Source of the DNA: Mesodorylaimus sp. YZB2_4
Taxonomy: Eukaryota > Nematoda > Enoplea > Dorylaimida > Dorylaimidae
Direction of reading: 5' to 3'
Assembly (NCBI GenBank): GCA_030248295.1
Contig: JASANH010000647.1
Coordinates: 558,001-622,000 of the forward strand
DNA length: 64,000 nt
In this document: in pieces, positions 45,817 through 57,183 of the stretch
How the letters are laid out: each line of letters opens with the position of its first letter
Numbering within the stretch: the stretch's first letter is position 1
Notes under the pieces: model-generated
What the model saw: the letters and a program-made list of their open reading frames with translations, nothing else
What the model was told of the DNA's origin: nothing
The model's database searches: none
Program-made: the position numbers and the translations under genes

Positions 45817-48800
45817 GTTCTCGGAGGCTTAGACCGCCAGCGACCGTTTTCTTCGCCTCTTTCTTTTGGACTAGTCAGTGTGCGCAACACAAAGTGCTTT
45901 TGAGGCTCAAAGGCTCGCACCTGACCAGTCCATTTATTGACAAGTTAGTCATAGCCAACAGTCGGCTACCATCGACGACACGCTTCTAAGAGTGCTGTGC
46001 TCGAATCTAGGTCACATGGCCGCCAGGCGCCACTACTCTCGAGAAGCTAAGTTCTCGGGAAACGTGACCATGGTCTCGAACAAAGATGCCCGTTAGGTAA
46101 ACTGTACGGTTGACACTGAGAGGTACAGTCATCATGGCATAAAAGCACGATGATGCGCTTACGATGACACGTTAGTAAAAAGTGTGGTCACGAATTTGTA
46201 GGGGGTGCAGCTAACGACGAGTTGAGACGTGTGATTTTGACAAGTGGCTCTGACTCATTACCTCTGCTACCACGAAATATTTTTTGTGTGTGATTGTGAC
46301 GGCATTTTCTAGTTCACTGCCAGAAATTGTGCTTATTCTCATATCAATGGTCCCTTTTGCTCCTCATGCTGACAGGCTCCTTATCCCTGCCTTTGTTTGT
46401 GGCACTGCACTGATAACCTTCTGTTGGTATCCTAGTCAGTCTTCTATACTCGTGCCTCCTCCTGTGCGGTGCGGTCGTAGTAAACTACTACTGTACTTAA
46501 CGACTTGTGAGATGAGGTCTCACAGTCATGCAGTCGCGTTTTGTACAGTAGTCCCATGTAGTTGCAAGATCCACTACGTGTCTGGAAGTAAAATACTATC
46601 CCTTGGATTATTTTGTTTGCGGATGTCAAGGCGAATGTCGTAGTTTAGATGGTCTGAAGCAAACATTGGTTCAAGAATGGGAGACACTTACCAAGAAAAA
46701 GGCACCATCTCTGGCCGGAGGAATCGACTGAAGAAGTCATCGATCACGGAGGTGACAGCTTCAAATAAAAAATATTGTTCATGTTAATATGTTTCGAACC
46801 ATGTTTGCTATGAGCAGGCCCAATTTCGTTTGAATGTTCCTCTTGGCTGTCAGTAAGCATGATTTGAAGTTGGAGCAAAATATAAGCCGCACTTTGTGCA
46901 ATATATGCCTTGCAGATAACTGAGGAACGACAAAAACTCACGCACACGCCTGTTATGCAGCCCCAGAGTCTTAAAAATGGAAACTAGGCCAGCCACTTTC
47001 GATGAGGGGACTTTTATGGCACTCACGGTCGGTCGCACTGTCTCTATAGGACGCATAATATTCGTATTAAAAACATGTTCTCATACATGGACAATGCAGC
47101 ACGTTCTGGCAGCCAAGTCCTCCTTGATTTAAAATTGAAGCAAGATTCTGCGTTCCATCGGAGACATCGCCGATACAGGAGGCGCAAGAATGTCGATGGA
47201 GTAAAATAGCGTAATAAACCTGCTGTGCATCGAAAACGTGGGGTTTTTTTGTTAGGGACTTGAGATATTTTTGCTAGCGTCAAGTGTGGCAGAACATTAT
47301 GTTGCCAAGAGTTTCTTAACAGTGTGTAATTTTAGCGGATTAACGATCAGGGCTTCTCGTCCAACAGAATCACCAAAGAGCTTCTTTTGCCAAACGGTAA
47401 AAAAAGTTCATCTCTGGTTTATTACAACCCGCACCACGATGACGCGGCACACACTCACCTAGAAAGAGGCAAACACTCCCTTATATACTTCCCGACTGGT
47501 TTGATTTGCATATATCATCAATATCACCCGCTTCATCATAGAATTAGGTATTAGGCCTTCTGGAGTCCCCGGTGTATTTTGGCCGGGCGATACGATCATG
47601 GTTGCTACTTTGATAATCGATGACCGGCACCAACGTTGGATCCAAGACGGAGATCGAACACTACACACCTTACAAAAGGAACTAATGTATGATTACGTGA
47701 AGACGTTCAAAAAAGCAACTTCAACTTTCAGAAGCCAAAATCAATGGCTTTTGACTGTCAGAGCCTGAGAGGAAAGTCAGGCAACAATTAGCGAAGTCCG
47801 TATCCCCATATCTGCAAAAGAACGGACTTGCAGCAAGTGCTAACGTTTAAATTAGACCCCTCTCCTTTCGTCAACGCCTTATCACTGCCTGAGCGAACCC
47901 ATGTCCAACGTTTAACGTGCCCAGCCTTGCATATGCAAAATGGAAGCAAAAGACAGTTGTAGTGGCGTTTTCTGATCACTTCTACATACACTTTTTATCA
48001 GATCTATCAAAAAATTTCTCGCAAAATCATTCTCGCTAATGCGAACTCCAGGCATACTGTCCCCTTCCGATGCTAATAAATTTCCAGCCGGCACATACTG
48101 TAGGTGCCTACATAGTGCCACCGTGAACGCTCAATATCCTAGGAAATTATTACTTCAAATGAGCCTGATAAAAAGTGAGTTTAGAGGAGAGAAACTACTT
48201 GCGCGGAAAATTGCAGCGCATTTCTGCATTTAACGCATGTACTATCAGAGGCTGCAGTGATTTTAGTTTTTAAATGCCTCTTCCGAAGTTCTTTTGCTCC
48301 CCCATCGAAAATCATGATTGCATCGATAGGATGGATTATTGAACGTACTGACTGCAACAGGATAGAACTGCCCATTACTTCTCCACGGCGCGAATTTGAG
48401 GGGGAATTATTGGGCCATAGGAGGATAACTAACGGTAAGAGTGAACAAGGACTAGTTACGGTAGTGCCACCGTCTTGACTTCTGATGTTCTGATGCAATT
48501 GACAAGAACTCAATACTCGACTGGGCAATGATTTGCGCTGCAGCTGTGCCTAGGTAACTTCTTGACAGTAGCATGCGAGTGCTGTGCTGCTGGATTTTCT
48601 AGCCTCTAATCTTCCCATTTCTAGGACATTCTCTTCCTCCATAAACTGTACATCCGTCTGATAGAATCACTGCATTGCCCAGGTCAAACCTCCACCTTTA
48701 CCAAAGCAACGTACATACAGTATACAGATTACCAAAGCAGTAAGATCAAAATAAGAAAACCAACAGGAAGGAGAAATTCGAGTCAGTACAGTACGTACCC

Positions 48801-48907
48801 GTGCCATTCTCCTGACACATAGTTAATTTAAAAAAACGCCCAATAATTCAATAACCACAAAACAAATAAATGGGTAATCTTGGTTGAATCGGGTCACACT
48901 TACAATA
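45817..48907. other. Intergenic, one protein-like fragment
   Basis: Mostly without supported features. A stop-free stretch on the + strand at 47505-47768 (87 codons) reads IIELGIRPSGVPGVFWPGDT, then MVATLIIDDRHQRWIQDGDR and YDYVKTFKK, ending in TGA. It lacks a start upstream of the fragment's middle and may be an exon or remnant. Its family is not recognised. Confidence 0.3.
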
Positions 48908-50656
48908 TTACAAAGAGTATACTTCGATCAGTTCCTTCTTTTTGCACAGTACCAATAGTTTCCCTTCACCTTGCACATAACATAGATTGAATAGTTCTTT
49001 CGGTCCGACGCAAGTCAAGATTTGAGAATTGCATTTAGCCAGATCGGCCACGATCAGATTGCCAGTGTTCCAATTTCCCACCAGCAACGTGCCACCACTG
49101 GCTAGCACGCAATTGGGCATTTCGCGATTGAACTCTTCAGTGCGTATTTCGTTAGCATTAGTCAATTCGCAGGTGGCTCGGCTCATGATAAAAGTAACCA
49201 CACTTTTATTATGCATATCTGGAACGTACAAAAGTCCTTCTTTGTAGTTCTTTGATTTCGGTTGATGAAAGGCCGCTTTGCGGAAAGCGGAATTCGTGCG
49301 GGTGTGCAGAGTGGTCCAACGACGACTGTGCAAATTGACCATCCACAAAGACGATCGATTGCGATCGCCAGTGCTGACGATGACTCGGCTGGCGGAGACG
49401 GGAGTCAACCATCGGTACCAGCTGTTGGCGACGCGCATTCCTTCCTCGCTCGGACAAGGTATCTCGTCTCGGAGACGCATGGTCGAGATTTCATAGACTT
49501 GAATGTACCATTCTTGAAAATTGCGGAGAACAGTTGTCAATAAGAATCGATTTTCGGCATCATAGGCTACACTGGCCAGTTGGTCATCCTCCGTGGTCAC
49601 TGGATAGTGATTGACAAATGAACCGTCGTCCAACGAAAACGCGACCAATCCTTTACGAACACAGGCCACGAACACGAGACGTCGATCCACAACTACGCAC
49701 AAATCGCAAGGATCATCCAGCGCACCAGCCGCCCAGTATTCGCCTGGCACCTGACTGCGCTTCCGTTTGGACAAAGTGTGTATGCTCGTAGCAAAAGTAG
49801 AAAAGCGGCCAGATTGTAAGAAGAGCTCTACCGTTTTGTCCAATGGTAACGGATTGAAGATCTGACCATCCTTCGGCAACGCTCTCAATTCTTCGTTGGG
49901 TGACAATGATTCAGACATTTTGGCCAGTTCGTGTAGAATTTGAACAAAGTGACCGCTGTCCGAGGACATGAGCTCGTCTTTGGCGGCCCGCAATGGCACG
50001 ATTGCTCCAGCGGCCGGTGTGGTTCCGGATTCATTGGCTGTCGTTTGTCCTCCTCCTTGCTGAGTGGTCGGTGGAGAGACGCTCAGATTACGTCCCCCGG
50101 CGCTATCATCAGGACGTCCTTCCAAATCGAAAGCTGTTCTCAAATGTTGTTTCTCTGCTTTCAAACGCAAAAGACGCTGTGTCAGGTCGTGATCCAATTC
50201 TCGTTCCAAGGCTTCACCCAACTGCTGCATATATTCTCGAACCAGCTGTTTCTGCAGCATGGTCAATTTGGTGTGGATAGCCGAAAACTTATCCAGTTGT
50301 TGAACGCAGAATTTGACGGGCCCTAATCGATCGGTCGATTCTAATCCATCATGTTCGCGGTGGGATTGGGCCGAGCAGCTAGCGCACAATATGGACGTGC
50401 ACTTACGGCACCAAACGCCGTCCTTCATCTCCACTTCGGTTTGCTGGCAGTCTGAACATTGTAGTTGACCGCCGAATTGACTTCGCAGATCATCGACCCC
50501 AAAAGCTGAAAGCTGTGTTTCTTGGCGACAATAGGGGCATTTAATTTTTCCGAATCTTTCGATTTCTCGAAGACAGCTTCGACAAAAAGCGTGACGACAC
50601 GACAATTGTTTCAATTTTGCGAAGTTATCGCTGCACACTAAACATTCCAGACTCAT
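48908..50656 (-). CDS. RING and B-box protein, TRIM/NHL-like, intronless
   Basis: A single-exon gene of 582 residues. A C3HC4 RING finger occupies residues 5-43 (C5, C8, C20, H22, C25, C28, C40, C43), and a B-box-like zinc finger residues 67-102 (C67, C70, C83, C86, C91, C94, H99, H102). A coiled coil follows at about 115-180 (LTMLQKQLVREYMQQLGEAL), then a Gly/Gln/Thr-rich spacer. The last 300 residues look like a six-bladed propeller (for example LVFVACVRKGLVAFSLDDGS, NRFLLTTV, GLLYVPDMHNKSVV, GTLLVGNWNTGNLIVADL). This order is that of TRIM-NHL proteins, which are ubiquitin ligases often acting on RNA-bound or muscle partners. The absence of introns in an intron-rich region could mean a retrocopy that stayed intact. 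The blade assignment is by eye. Confidence 0.75.
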   Translation of the reverse strand: MSLECLVCSDNFAKLKQLSCRHAFCRSCLREIERFGKIKCPYCRQETQLSAFGVDDLRSQFGGQLQCSDCQQTEVEMKDGVWCRKCTSILCASCSAQSHREHDGLESTDRLGPVKFCVQQLDKFSAIHTKLTMLQKQLVREYMQQLGEALERELDHDLTQRLLRLKAEKQHLRTAFDLEGRPDDSAGGRNLSVSPPTTQQGGGQTTANESGTTPAAGAIVPLRAAKDELMSSDSGHFVQILHELAKMSESLSPNEELRALPKDGQIFNPLPLDKTVELFLQSGRFSTFATSIHTLSKRKRSQVPGEYWAAGALDDPCDLCVVVDRRLVFVACVRKGLVAFSLDDGSFVNHYPVTTEDDQLASVAYDAENRFLLTTVLRNFQEWYIQVYEISTMRLRDEIPCPSEEGMRVANSWYRWLTPVSASRVIVSTGDRNRSSLWMVNLHSRRWTTLHTRTNSAFRKAAFHQPKSKNYKEGLLYVPDMHNKSVVTFIMSRATCELTNANEIRTEEFNREMPNCVLASGGTLLVGNWNTGNLIVADLAKCNSQILTCVGPKELFNLCYVQGEGKLLVLCKKKELIEVYSL

Positions 50657-51992
50657 GGTCGTTAGAAATCGAAAGTCAAAAATAAATCAGGAAAGGTAAG
50701 CCTGGCTGTCAGAAAGGTCAGAGCGGGTCGAGTACGAGCAATCGAGTCTTGTGACAATGCGGGGTTTGGACTGACGAAGCTTTGTTTCCAGTTTTCGATT
50801 AACTTCCGTTCGTGGTGAAAGCCGCCGCCAGTCAGCAGATCGTCGAGTCACATGAGATGGAAACAAACACCTCAGGCTCGGCAGGCAGCTTACAGCGAAA
50901 CTAGTCCAAGCACGAGACCGAGTGGGGGCTTACAAACCGGGGTTCCGAGAAGCACGTTTGCCGAAAGTCGGCATTTATTAAGGCTACGAGAGAGACGTAT
51001 AGTTTCGCAGACGATCGGGCAGATGTTCGTGCTAGATGCGGCTACCTACGAGAGCCTCCCGTCTTAGCACCGGCGCGTCTTTCTAAAATACACATTATAG
51101 CCCAGGCGAAGAAAAAGCCTCGTTGGCTTGGTCGAGGGCAGTTGTTCTACCTCGTCACTGCTTCCTCCTCGCGAAAAAGTTCGAGCTACCAGCTCTCTAT
51201 GCGTACGCCTAGTCTGCGTATTCCAGCTCATCGGGATAACGCAAATAGAAGATAGTGCCAGGGGGCGGCACTGTGGTAGCATATGTCGAGTGTGTTTGCT
51301 AGGATGAGGAGGATGTTTGAGACGCCGCCACGAAACGGCCTTTGCACTTTTAGTTTTAGCTATTCAATCACGAGGCCATCTCATGCGACTTTCATTCAAT
51401 CACGCCTCGTGTACGGGCCACTCTCATACTTGCCCTAACACTCGATCGAGGATCCCGATATCTTCGCGTACAGGAACTCTTAGTTTGATGTCATCCCGAG
51501 TGTCTCGTGATATTAGATAACACTTTTCGTAAACACTTATGGCTTCCTTGATGGATAGCAACAATGGTCAAGGCCAAATGCACCCACTTGGCTAGCAGCC
51601 ATCAGCGGGTCTGAGAAGTCAGCCGCTTCCCTCTCAATACTCCTGCTCTTCACGTCCCCGATCAACAGTGTCTGGACTTTGTCACAACATAAGAGTATAA
51701 TCCTCCAAAACTATGTAACTCTTGGCAAAGGCGAGACGTGTGGCTTGTTTCTCTCGGAGCCAAAAAATTTAACGTCATCGCCATAAAAAACTTATCATAC
51801 CATTAATACGTGCAGTAACGGCGTGTATACTAACATTTGGATGTGGGACGTTTGTGTGGTTCATTTTGGCATGCTTTTACAAGTCTGATGACGAAGTATC
51901 AACATTCGAGTCACCTGCTAAATCATAGTTGTTCAAGTATGAGCAGTGCCAAGTTTTGAGTGGTACAATATCAAGTTTTGAAATCGTGCAAT
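50657..51992. other. Intergenic, nothing seen
   Basis: This holds the presumed promoter of the RING gene and otherwise no coding or RNA feature that I can support. Confidence 0.5.
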
Positions 51993-51998
51993 TTTATT
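51993..51998 (-). promoter_or_regulatory. Polyadenylation signal of the 52133-52934 gene
   Basis: Minus-strand AATAAA about 135 bases past the stop codon at 52133. Confidence 0.4.
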
Positions 51999-52132
51999 AG
52001 ATACAGTATAGTGCATCCCATTCCATCGCCAGCTGAGCCATAGAGATAAGGTAATAAATAAGCACAAAGGTACAGTATCAGTTAAAAATTTTAGTGATTA
52101 TAGTGGATTAGTTTACTTCTGTCATTCGACGC

Positions 52133-52934
52133 TTACGCCTTCGTCTTTTGGCTATTCAGCTCTTTCTCAGCTTCGGCTAACAGCTCTTCGAAGCTTTTTA
52201 CCATAACGCGGCGATGGTCAGTAGTGGCTGATCCATTTTTCAATAAACGTCCGCCTTCCAACCAGGTCGTGGCTTTTGGCGACTGAGCCTTGTCATCATG
52301 ACGAATCATGCTTCCACTTCTGACCCAGGAACCAATCACATTGCGTTTAGCCACGACTGAACGCCTTTTTACGATCTTTGTAGCATCTGGACTCGTGGCC
52401 ATTCGCTTCTTGGTTCTACGAGAAATTAAAGAAGCCAATGCGATCATATCACCAATCGTAGCACGCCCTTCTTCGCTGCTACCAGATCCGCTACCGCTTC
52501 CACCTCCGCAGCCACAACAACAACAGTCGCAGCAACAGCATCGGCGCTGGCGAGTGTTCTGAGGACATGCCGTTTTGTTGAATGTAACTAAACACAGAAT
52601 GCTTATTAGCACACGTCCTGGAAATCGGAATGGTGACAAGTTATTGCCTGTTTTATTAGCTTTTGCAGCTGGGGCGTCGATTGAGGGCGCTGTAGTGTTG
52701 AGCACGGTTTCAGCCATGTATTGACGTTCGGCCATGATCATTTCCTTGAATGGCACGGATCTGCATGGTAGCATACCCAGGTGGCTCTTTGAAGCTTACC
52801 TCCAAAGATGTCGCATCACGTCGAAGCAAATTACCAGCTTCGCCCAAACCGACTGGAGAAAGACTATACGAAAAAGCATACTGCATCATTTGGGAGCAAA
52901 ATAGTCCAAATGTGATCATTTCCAAGGAGGCCAT
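52133..52934 (-). CDS. Secreted poly-Cys protein without the EB-like module
   Basis: Exon 1 (52934-52800) begins MASLEMITFGLFCSQMMQYA, a probable signal peptide. A 55-base intron (gtaagc to ccattcaag) joins in phase 0 to exon 2 (52744-52133), giving 248 residues. The nearer acceptor after ccatgcag gives a stop in frame, so it was rejected. After RQRR come CCCCDCCCCGCGGG and GSGSGSSEEG, then the hydrophobic IGDMIALASLI, which is shared almost exactly with the 53322 gene. The C-terminus is instead basic and charged (IVKRRSVVAKRNVIG, FEELLAEAEKELNSQKTKA). Dense Cys quartets suggest metal binding or disulfide cross-linking. A TATA box lies 86 bases upstream. Confidence 0.65.
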
Positions 52935-53010
52935 TGTACCGCGATGTTGAAGAATAAAAGAGCTTATAAGTTTCTCAGATGTGCTGCATTGATGGAACCC
53001 ATTGCGACAA

Positions 53011-53020
53011 CCTTTTATAG
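53011..53020 (-). promoter_or_regulatory. TATA box of the 52133-52934 gene
   Basis: Minus-strand CTATAAAAGG, 86 bases before the ATG at 52934. Confidence 0.55.
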
Positions 53021-53321
53021 GGATTTCGGTTGTGGCAAGGAACGGAAACGAGGTCAGGTAAACACAGAGATCTCAAAAGGTCACCCGCAAGGTGGCACTA
53101 TTTGTAATTGCTCTTAAGGTTCAGGTCAATTGGAGTACGCCTAATTGGCCGTATTGGAGTTTGTCTCGATATGTGTTTGTGGAGTTGGCTTGTAATTTGC
53201 ACTGTCGAAGAATAAAAGTAGGTTATTCTACAGAAGTTTAAAAGCCAGATATAGACAAAAATTGCTCAGGTGCGGCGCATGCTCAAAAAAGAAAAATACC
53301 TATGCCACGTTCAAGAAAATA

Positions 53322-54186
53322 TTAGACATCCGGAGCAAGACACTTGTCTCCAACATGCAAGAATGGAGGGCGGCATACGCATCGTTTTTCGAGAACGCCC
53401 GACCAGCTGTATTGGGGCATGCACGAGGCACCATTCACACAGTCTTCGTCTTCAACGCATTCTCCGCCCGGGTTGATTTTTTCGCTGAAACTTGGCTGGT
53501 CGTTTTCCATTTCGGCTACAGCGATAGTTGTCGATTCAATCTTTTCGTCAGTAGTCTTTGGTGCGTTGGCCCAATTGACACTACGTGGCACCAAGGGGTA
53601 TGGAAGGAATCCGGCCAGACCACCCTGTTGCTGCACTGCAGAACTGGCTTGAGTCTCCGCTTGAGCCGTTTGGGCTTGACTGGCTTGAATTAGTGATGCT
53701 AAGGCGATCATATCTCCGATAGCCACTCCTTCTTCCGATGATCCACTGCCGCTTCCCCCACTTCCACCTCCGCAGCCACAGCCGCAGCAACAACAATCGC
53801 AACAGCAGCAATCGCAGCAGCAGCAATCGCAGCAGCAGCAACGTTTTTGCCGAATCAAGGTCTCATTATCGCCATAGATCAGCTCTGAAACTTTCAGAAT
53901 CTGAAATTGTTCAAAGAACTAGAAAACGGACTTTACCAGAGGCATTTGGATGTATCATGTGGAGGAAGGTACTGTTTTGCATGGGTAGAATGGGCGTGGT
54001 CAGAGTCTCGTCCACTTCGTAGCTTTCTTGAGACTTCGCCTGAAATATATAAAAGTGAAACTTCCAGCAGTCAAAACGGCCAAAGTGAATTACCAAAACT
54101 TCATAGGGTCTTCCCAAAGAGCCGCTGAGACAAGTGGCCAACAATGTCCAGAACAAGGCAACACCTACAAAGCCTGTCGATGCCAT
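53322..54186 (-). CDS. Secreted poly-Cys protein with EB-like C-terminal module
   Basis: Three exons: 54186-54094, 54039-53937 and 53884-53322, joined over 54- and 52-base introns in phases 0 and 1; the product has 252 residues. The signal peptide is MASTGFVGVALFWTLLATCL. Exon 3 gives LIYGDNETLIRQKR and then four tandem CCCC(D/G) units, encoded by a 15-base minisatellite near 53770-53845. Gly/Ser-rich GSGSSEEG, the hydrophobic IGDMIALASLI and a Gln/Ala region follow. The C-terminal module is PGGECVEDEDCVNGASC, then KRCVCRPPFLHVGDKC. The dibasic QKR before the first Cys would release a Cys-rich C-terminal product if cleaved by a furin-like enzyme. The first AG before the third exon was rejected because it opens a stop. 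Confidence 0.7.
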
Positions 54187-54261
54187 TCTCGTTCTTCGGG
54201 TACTTGGATTGCTTCAGTTGCTTAACCTGTGCTGTACTGCATCTTCAGGCCAGAAGACCAT

Positions 54262-54270
54262 CTTTTATAG
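54262..54270 (-). promoter_or_regulatory. TATA box of the 53322-54186 gene
   Basis: Minus-strand CTATAAAAG, 84 bases before the ATG at 54186. Confidence 0.55.
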
Positions 54271-55049
54271 TACTTGAATTGATGATCCAAGAAAGAGATG
54301 ATTCAAATCAGCACCAGACAAAGTCAACAAAACTTGACTCAATAAACTATAATTCTTAATTTGAATAAGCCAAATTTGTTACCTTTGCTCTTTCTTTTTC
54401 TTCCATTTTTGGAAATTCAGAGCTTAATCGGAAACAGGAAGTTTGAATAAAAACGGCATGATTCTCTTTTTAGGTCCAGAAAACTATGATGCACTTTGTG
54501 CACACAAAGTGCGGAGCTGGCTTGTTTGCCAGGGAAGACTGTGTGCACTGTGGAGCAGCGCAAAGTTTTGCTCGACCAAAAAAGTACGCGTAAAGAAGCA
54601 TGGCTTCCAGACTACACTACCAGCGCCTACAAACGATGCTTTCGACATAGCATGACTGTCCTTTCGTCATGCTTTCTTCGTTCCTTTCATCTTTTAATCG
54701 TTTTAAATCCGTGTCGATATCAGTTCTAACGTGCCATAAAATAGATGAGGTGACGCGTGATCTGACAGTTACAGTGTGTGCTCTTTGCAGCTTGTTGGAT
54801 TGGAACTACGTGCGATGACCGACTGCAGTATCGAAATCATCCTCCTCTCAGAGTTTGCAGCCCAGTGAAGATCGCGGAGTCTCTTTCGCAAAATCAGGCA
54901 CAGCGTCAGCTTTCTCTGATTGTGAGGATGCTGAGAGGCGGTTTCATTGAGAGTTGATATCCCACATTGGTCTCCTTGCAGGATCGGTTTTTATGTCCGT
55001 CATATGTTGTTCACGCTGGATTGTAAGAGCTATGGCATAATACGAAGGG
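54271..55049. other. Intergenic, nothing seen
   Basis: About 780 bases between the poly-Cys gene promoter and the foldback element. No supported feature. Confidence 0.5.
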
Positions 55050-55951
55050 CCTGTGCTACTTATTGCAGCGCATTGCTTGTATGAAACACGAGGCGAGGTG
55101 ATCAGATCCAACAGAGTAGGCAACGAGTGTTTGAAGACGCGAGCCCCACTATATATATCTGATACACCACTGACCCCTCGGGCGCAGGGCCTAACTAACT
55201 CCTAACCGTTGAATGTACACATACTTTTCCTTCCACGGCATCAATCATTTCTACAGTAACACATCATCATCGTCGTGTTTTGTTCATCAGACAAATGCTG
55301 AGCGCATTCAAGGTGAAACAATCGTGAGACAAACGAGCAAGATGGATATTATAGAGAGGACTGAAAAATACAAATTCAAAAGTGCGAATACGACGATCAT
55401 GCAGTTTCCCGAGGCAACTGATTCCACAGATGAGCGCATGAGAAAATGAAGCTTTGTTTATACGTGTCGACAAAGTGCCTAGGTCCATTCAGATGATGTG
55501 ACTCAGAAACCAAACGACTGGCATGGGAAAATGACCAATGCTCAAATCGACTGTTCGAAAAATCATGAAAGCCATGCCATGACGAGTAAAACCGATAAAA
55601 CTGGCATAATTTTAGACATTTCGTCCTGTCACACACTGAGCACACTCACAGCGCACACTGAGGAAATGGTCGAGCCATGGGAAATGGGAAAGTTGGAAGA
55701 ACTGTCAACAGTCATCCCCGTGATCGATGCCCGAGTCAGCTTGACCGTAGAAATGATTGATGCCGTGTAAGGAAAAGTATGCGTACATTCAATGGTTAGG
55801 GGTTAGTTAGGCCCTGTGCCCGAGAGGTTAGTGGTGTATCAGATATATATAGTGGGGCTCGCATCTTAAAACACTAGTTGCCTACTCTGTTGGATCTGAT
55901 CACCTCGCCTCGTGTTTCATACAAGCAATGCGCTGCAATAAGTAGGACAGG
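55050..55951. mobile_element. Foldback element with 208-base inverted arms
   Basis: The left arm (55050-55257) and right arm (55744-55951) are inverted copies, agreeing at roughly 95 percent by eye. They start CCTGTGCTACTTATTG and CCTGTCCTACTTATTG when both are read inward, and both contain the block ACTATATATATCTGATACAC. The 486-base loop holds a reverse-transcriptase-like fragment. I see no target site duplication. Such structures are typical of foldback or MITE-type DNA elements, but an inverted duplication of a shorter repeat would look the same. The family is not recognised. Confidence 0.6.
55397..55645 (-). pseudogene. LINE reverse transcriptase C-terminus-like fragment
   Basis: The minus-strand frame ends HFVDTYKQSFIFSCAHLWNQ then LPRETA. 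The pattern T(Y/K)xxSFxxxxxxLWNxLP is the usual C-terminal end of non-LTR retrotransposon reverse transcriptases. A +1 shift after the stop gives RRIRTFEFVFFSPL, which could continue it. The fragment is short, broken and inside a foldback loop, so it is not functional. Confidence 0.35.
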
Positions 55952-56640
55952 TGTGTTTGCTTGTGCTGTTTGCTACAATTTACAACAGATACGATTTCTC
56001 TGAAGACTTCACATCGACGAACATGCTATGTATTCTCCATCAGATTTGTTGAGTACGTGGGTACGTACTGGTACGCAGGTACAGTATACCGTACTCTAGC
56101 TCGCAGTTGCAACAAGCGCGACATATGTAGAATTTTGTTTCTCGCGGCACTTGATAAGCTCTGCAATAAATTACGGTACCAATTACTAATGCTTTTACGG
56201 GGTAGAGACATAGCCTATACTGCAGCGCGAAAAAAAGACGGTTAGGCATATGCAGTACGAGTACTTATTTGTACTGTGAAAGAGACGAATAGCAACCCTA
56301 CACAGTTCCAAACTCAAAACTATAGCCTAATAATACCTAATAATCTCTAACTGGTGGGCTAGCGACATTAACAGGCCTCATCAATGACAATGGTATCATT
56401 TTATCACATATCACAAGCGATCGCCCCATCGAGAGATGCTAGACGTGCCCATTCTTTACTTCCGATAATGCCCATCCCTTGTGATGCGATCGTGGCCGTC
56501 CCTTGCAATGCGATCGTGGTCGTGGTCGTCCATGGCAGCGCGTTCATGCATGAGATGATCATGATGCCCATGCTTGTTATGATGTTGATGGTGATCTTTG
56601 TCCATGTCATGATGCGCCTTGTCATCTTTGTGATGCATAT

Positions 56641-56821
56641 TGTGACCAGCACGCCTGGCGGTCGGGAGTAATCGATACGCTCCCCTGGCTGGGACGTCAA
56701 CCTCTTCGGTTGATGTTTCTAGAGCAGGTATAGTCGCGAGACTTGCCTACCTCCAGTCGGAGTTTTTTGCTTAGAGACTTCGGTCTCGACTATCTCCCGC
56801 CGCCTGGGTGCGCTGGTTACA
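56641..56821 (+). repeat. 5' LTR of the TRIM element
   Basis: 181 bases, TG...CA ends. It contains GAGACTTCGGTCTC, a perfect five-pair stem with a UUCG loop when transcribed, and a second short hairpin around CAACCTCTTCGGTTG. Confidence 0.85.
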
Positions 56822-56822
56822 C

Positions 56823-56836
56823 TGGCGTCACGAACC
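56823..56836 (+). other. Primer-binding site of the TRIM element
   Basis: TGGCGTCACGAACC starts one base after the LTR. It is complementary to a tRNA 3' end reading TCGTGAC-G-CCA; a G discriminator is typical of serine tRNAs, which prime some Ty3/gypsy elements such as 17.6 and 297. The tRNA identity is inferred. Confidence 0.6.
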
Positions 56837-57175
56837 AAAGGGCCTTCTTCGGATGTAAGCCCCTTATGGACTAGTGTGCTAGCCCGGGTGGTTGTGGTGA
56901 ATGCCGGACTGGCGCGCCTGCGCTTGCTGTGGCCCGAGGGTTCCCTGCAGGTGTACTCCCTACCAGACTTCGGTCTGGGTTGCCTCCACGTAGGCACCAG
57001 GGGCCAGCGGGCAAAACCTACTCCGCTATTACCTACGCGGGAGGAGAAGGTTCGGCGAGCGTTTGGTGCGCCTTAGCGCGACGGTGGGTGGAACACCTAG
57101 CGCTGATAAGGCACCACCACTGGGGTGTTGGTTCTCCCAGTTGGAGAATGGCGGGGACGCCATTTTTCCAACGGT

Positions 57176-57183
57176 GGGAGGAA
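57176..57183 (+). other. Polypurine tract of the TRIM element
   Basis: GGGAGGAA lies directly against the 3' LTR, the usual site for plus-strand priming. Confidence 0.65.

Noticed and set aside
46284..46643. 119-codon + frame with hydrophobic stretches
   Set aside because: No start context, family or paralogue; composition fits T/C-rich non-coding sequence.
52745..52800. 39-base intron in the 52133-52934 gene ending at ccatgcag
   Set aside because: It would be unusually short and puts a TGA in frame; the acceptor 16 bases further gives a 55-base intron and the right frame.
55498..55770. 90-codon + frame across the foldback loop into the right arm
   Set aside because: It crosses the repeat boundary and its mirror in the left arm is not coding; the minus-strand reverse-transcriptase-like pattern explains the loop better.
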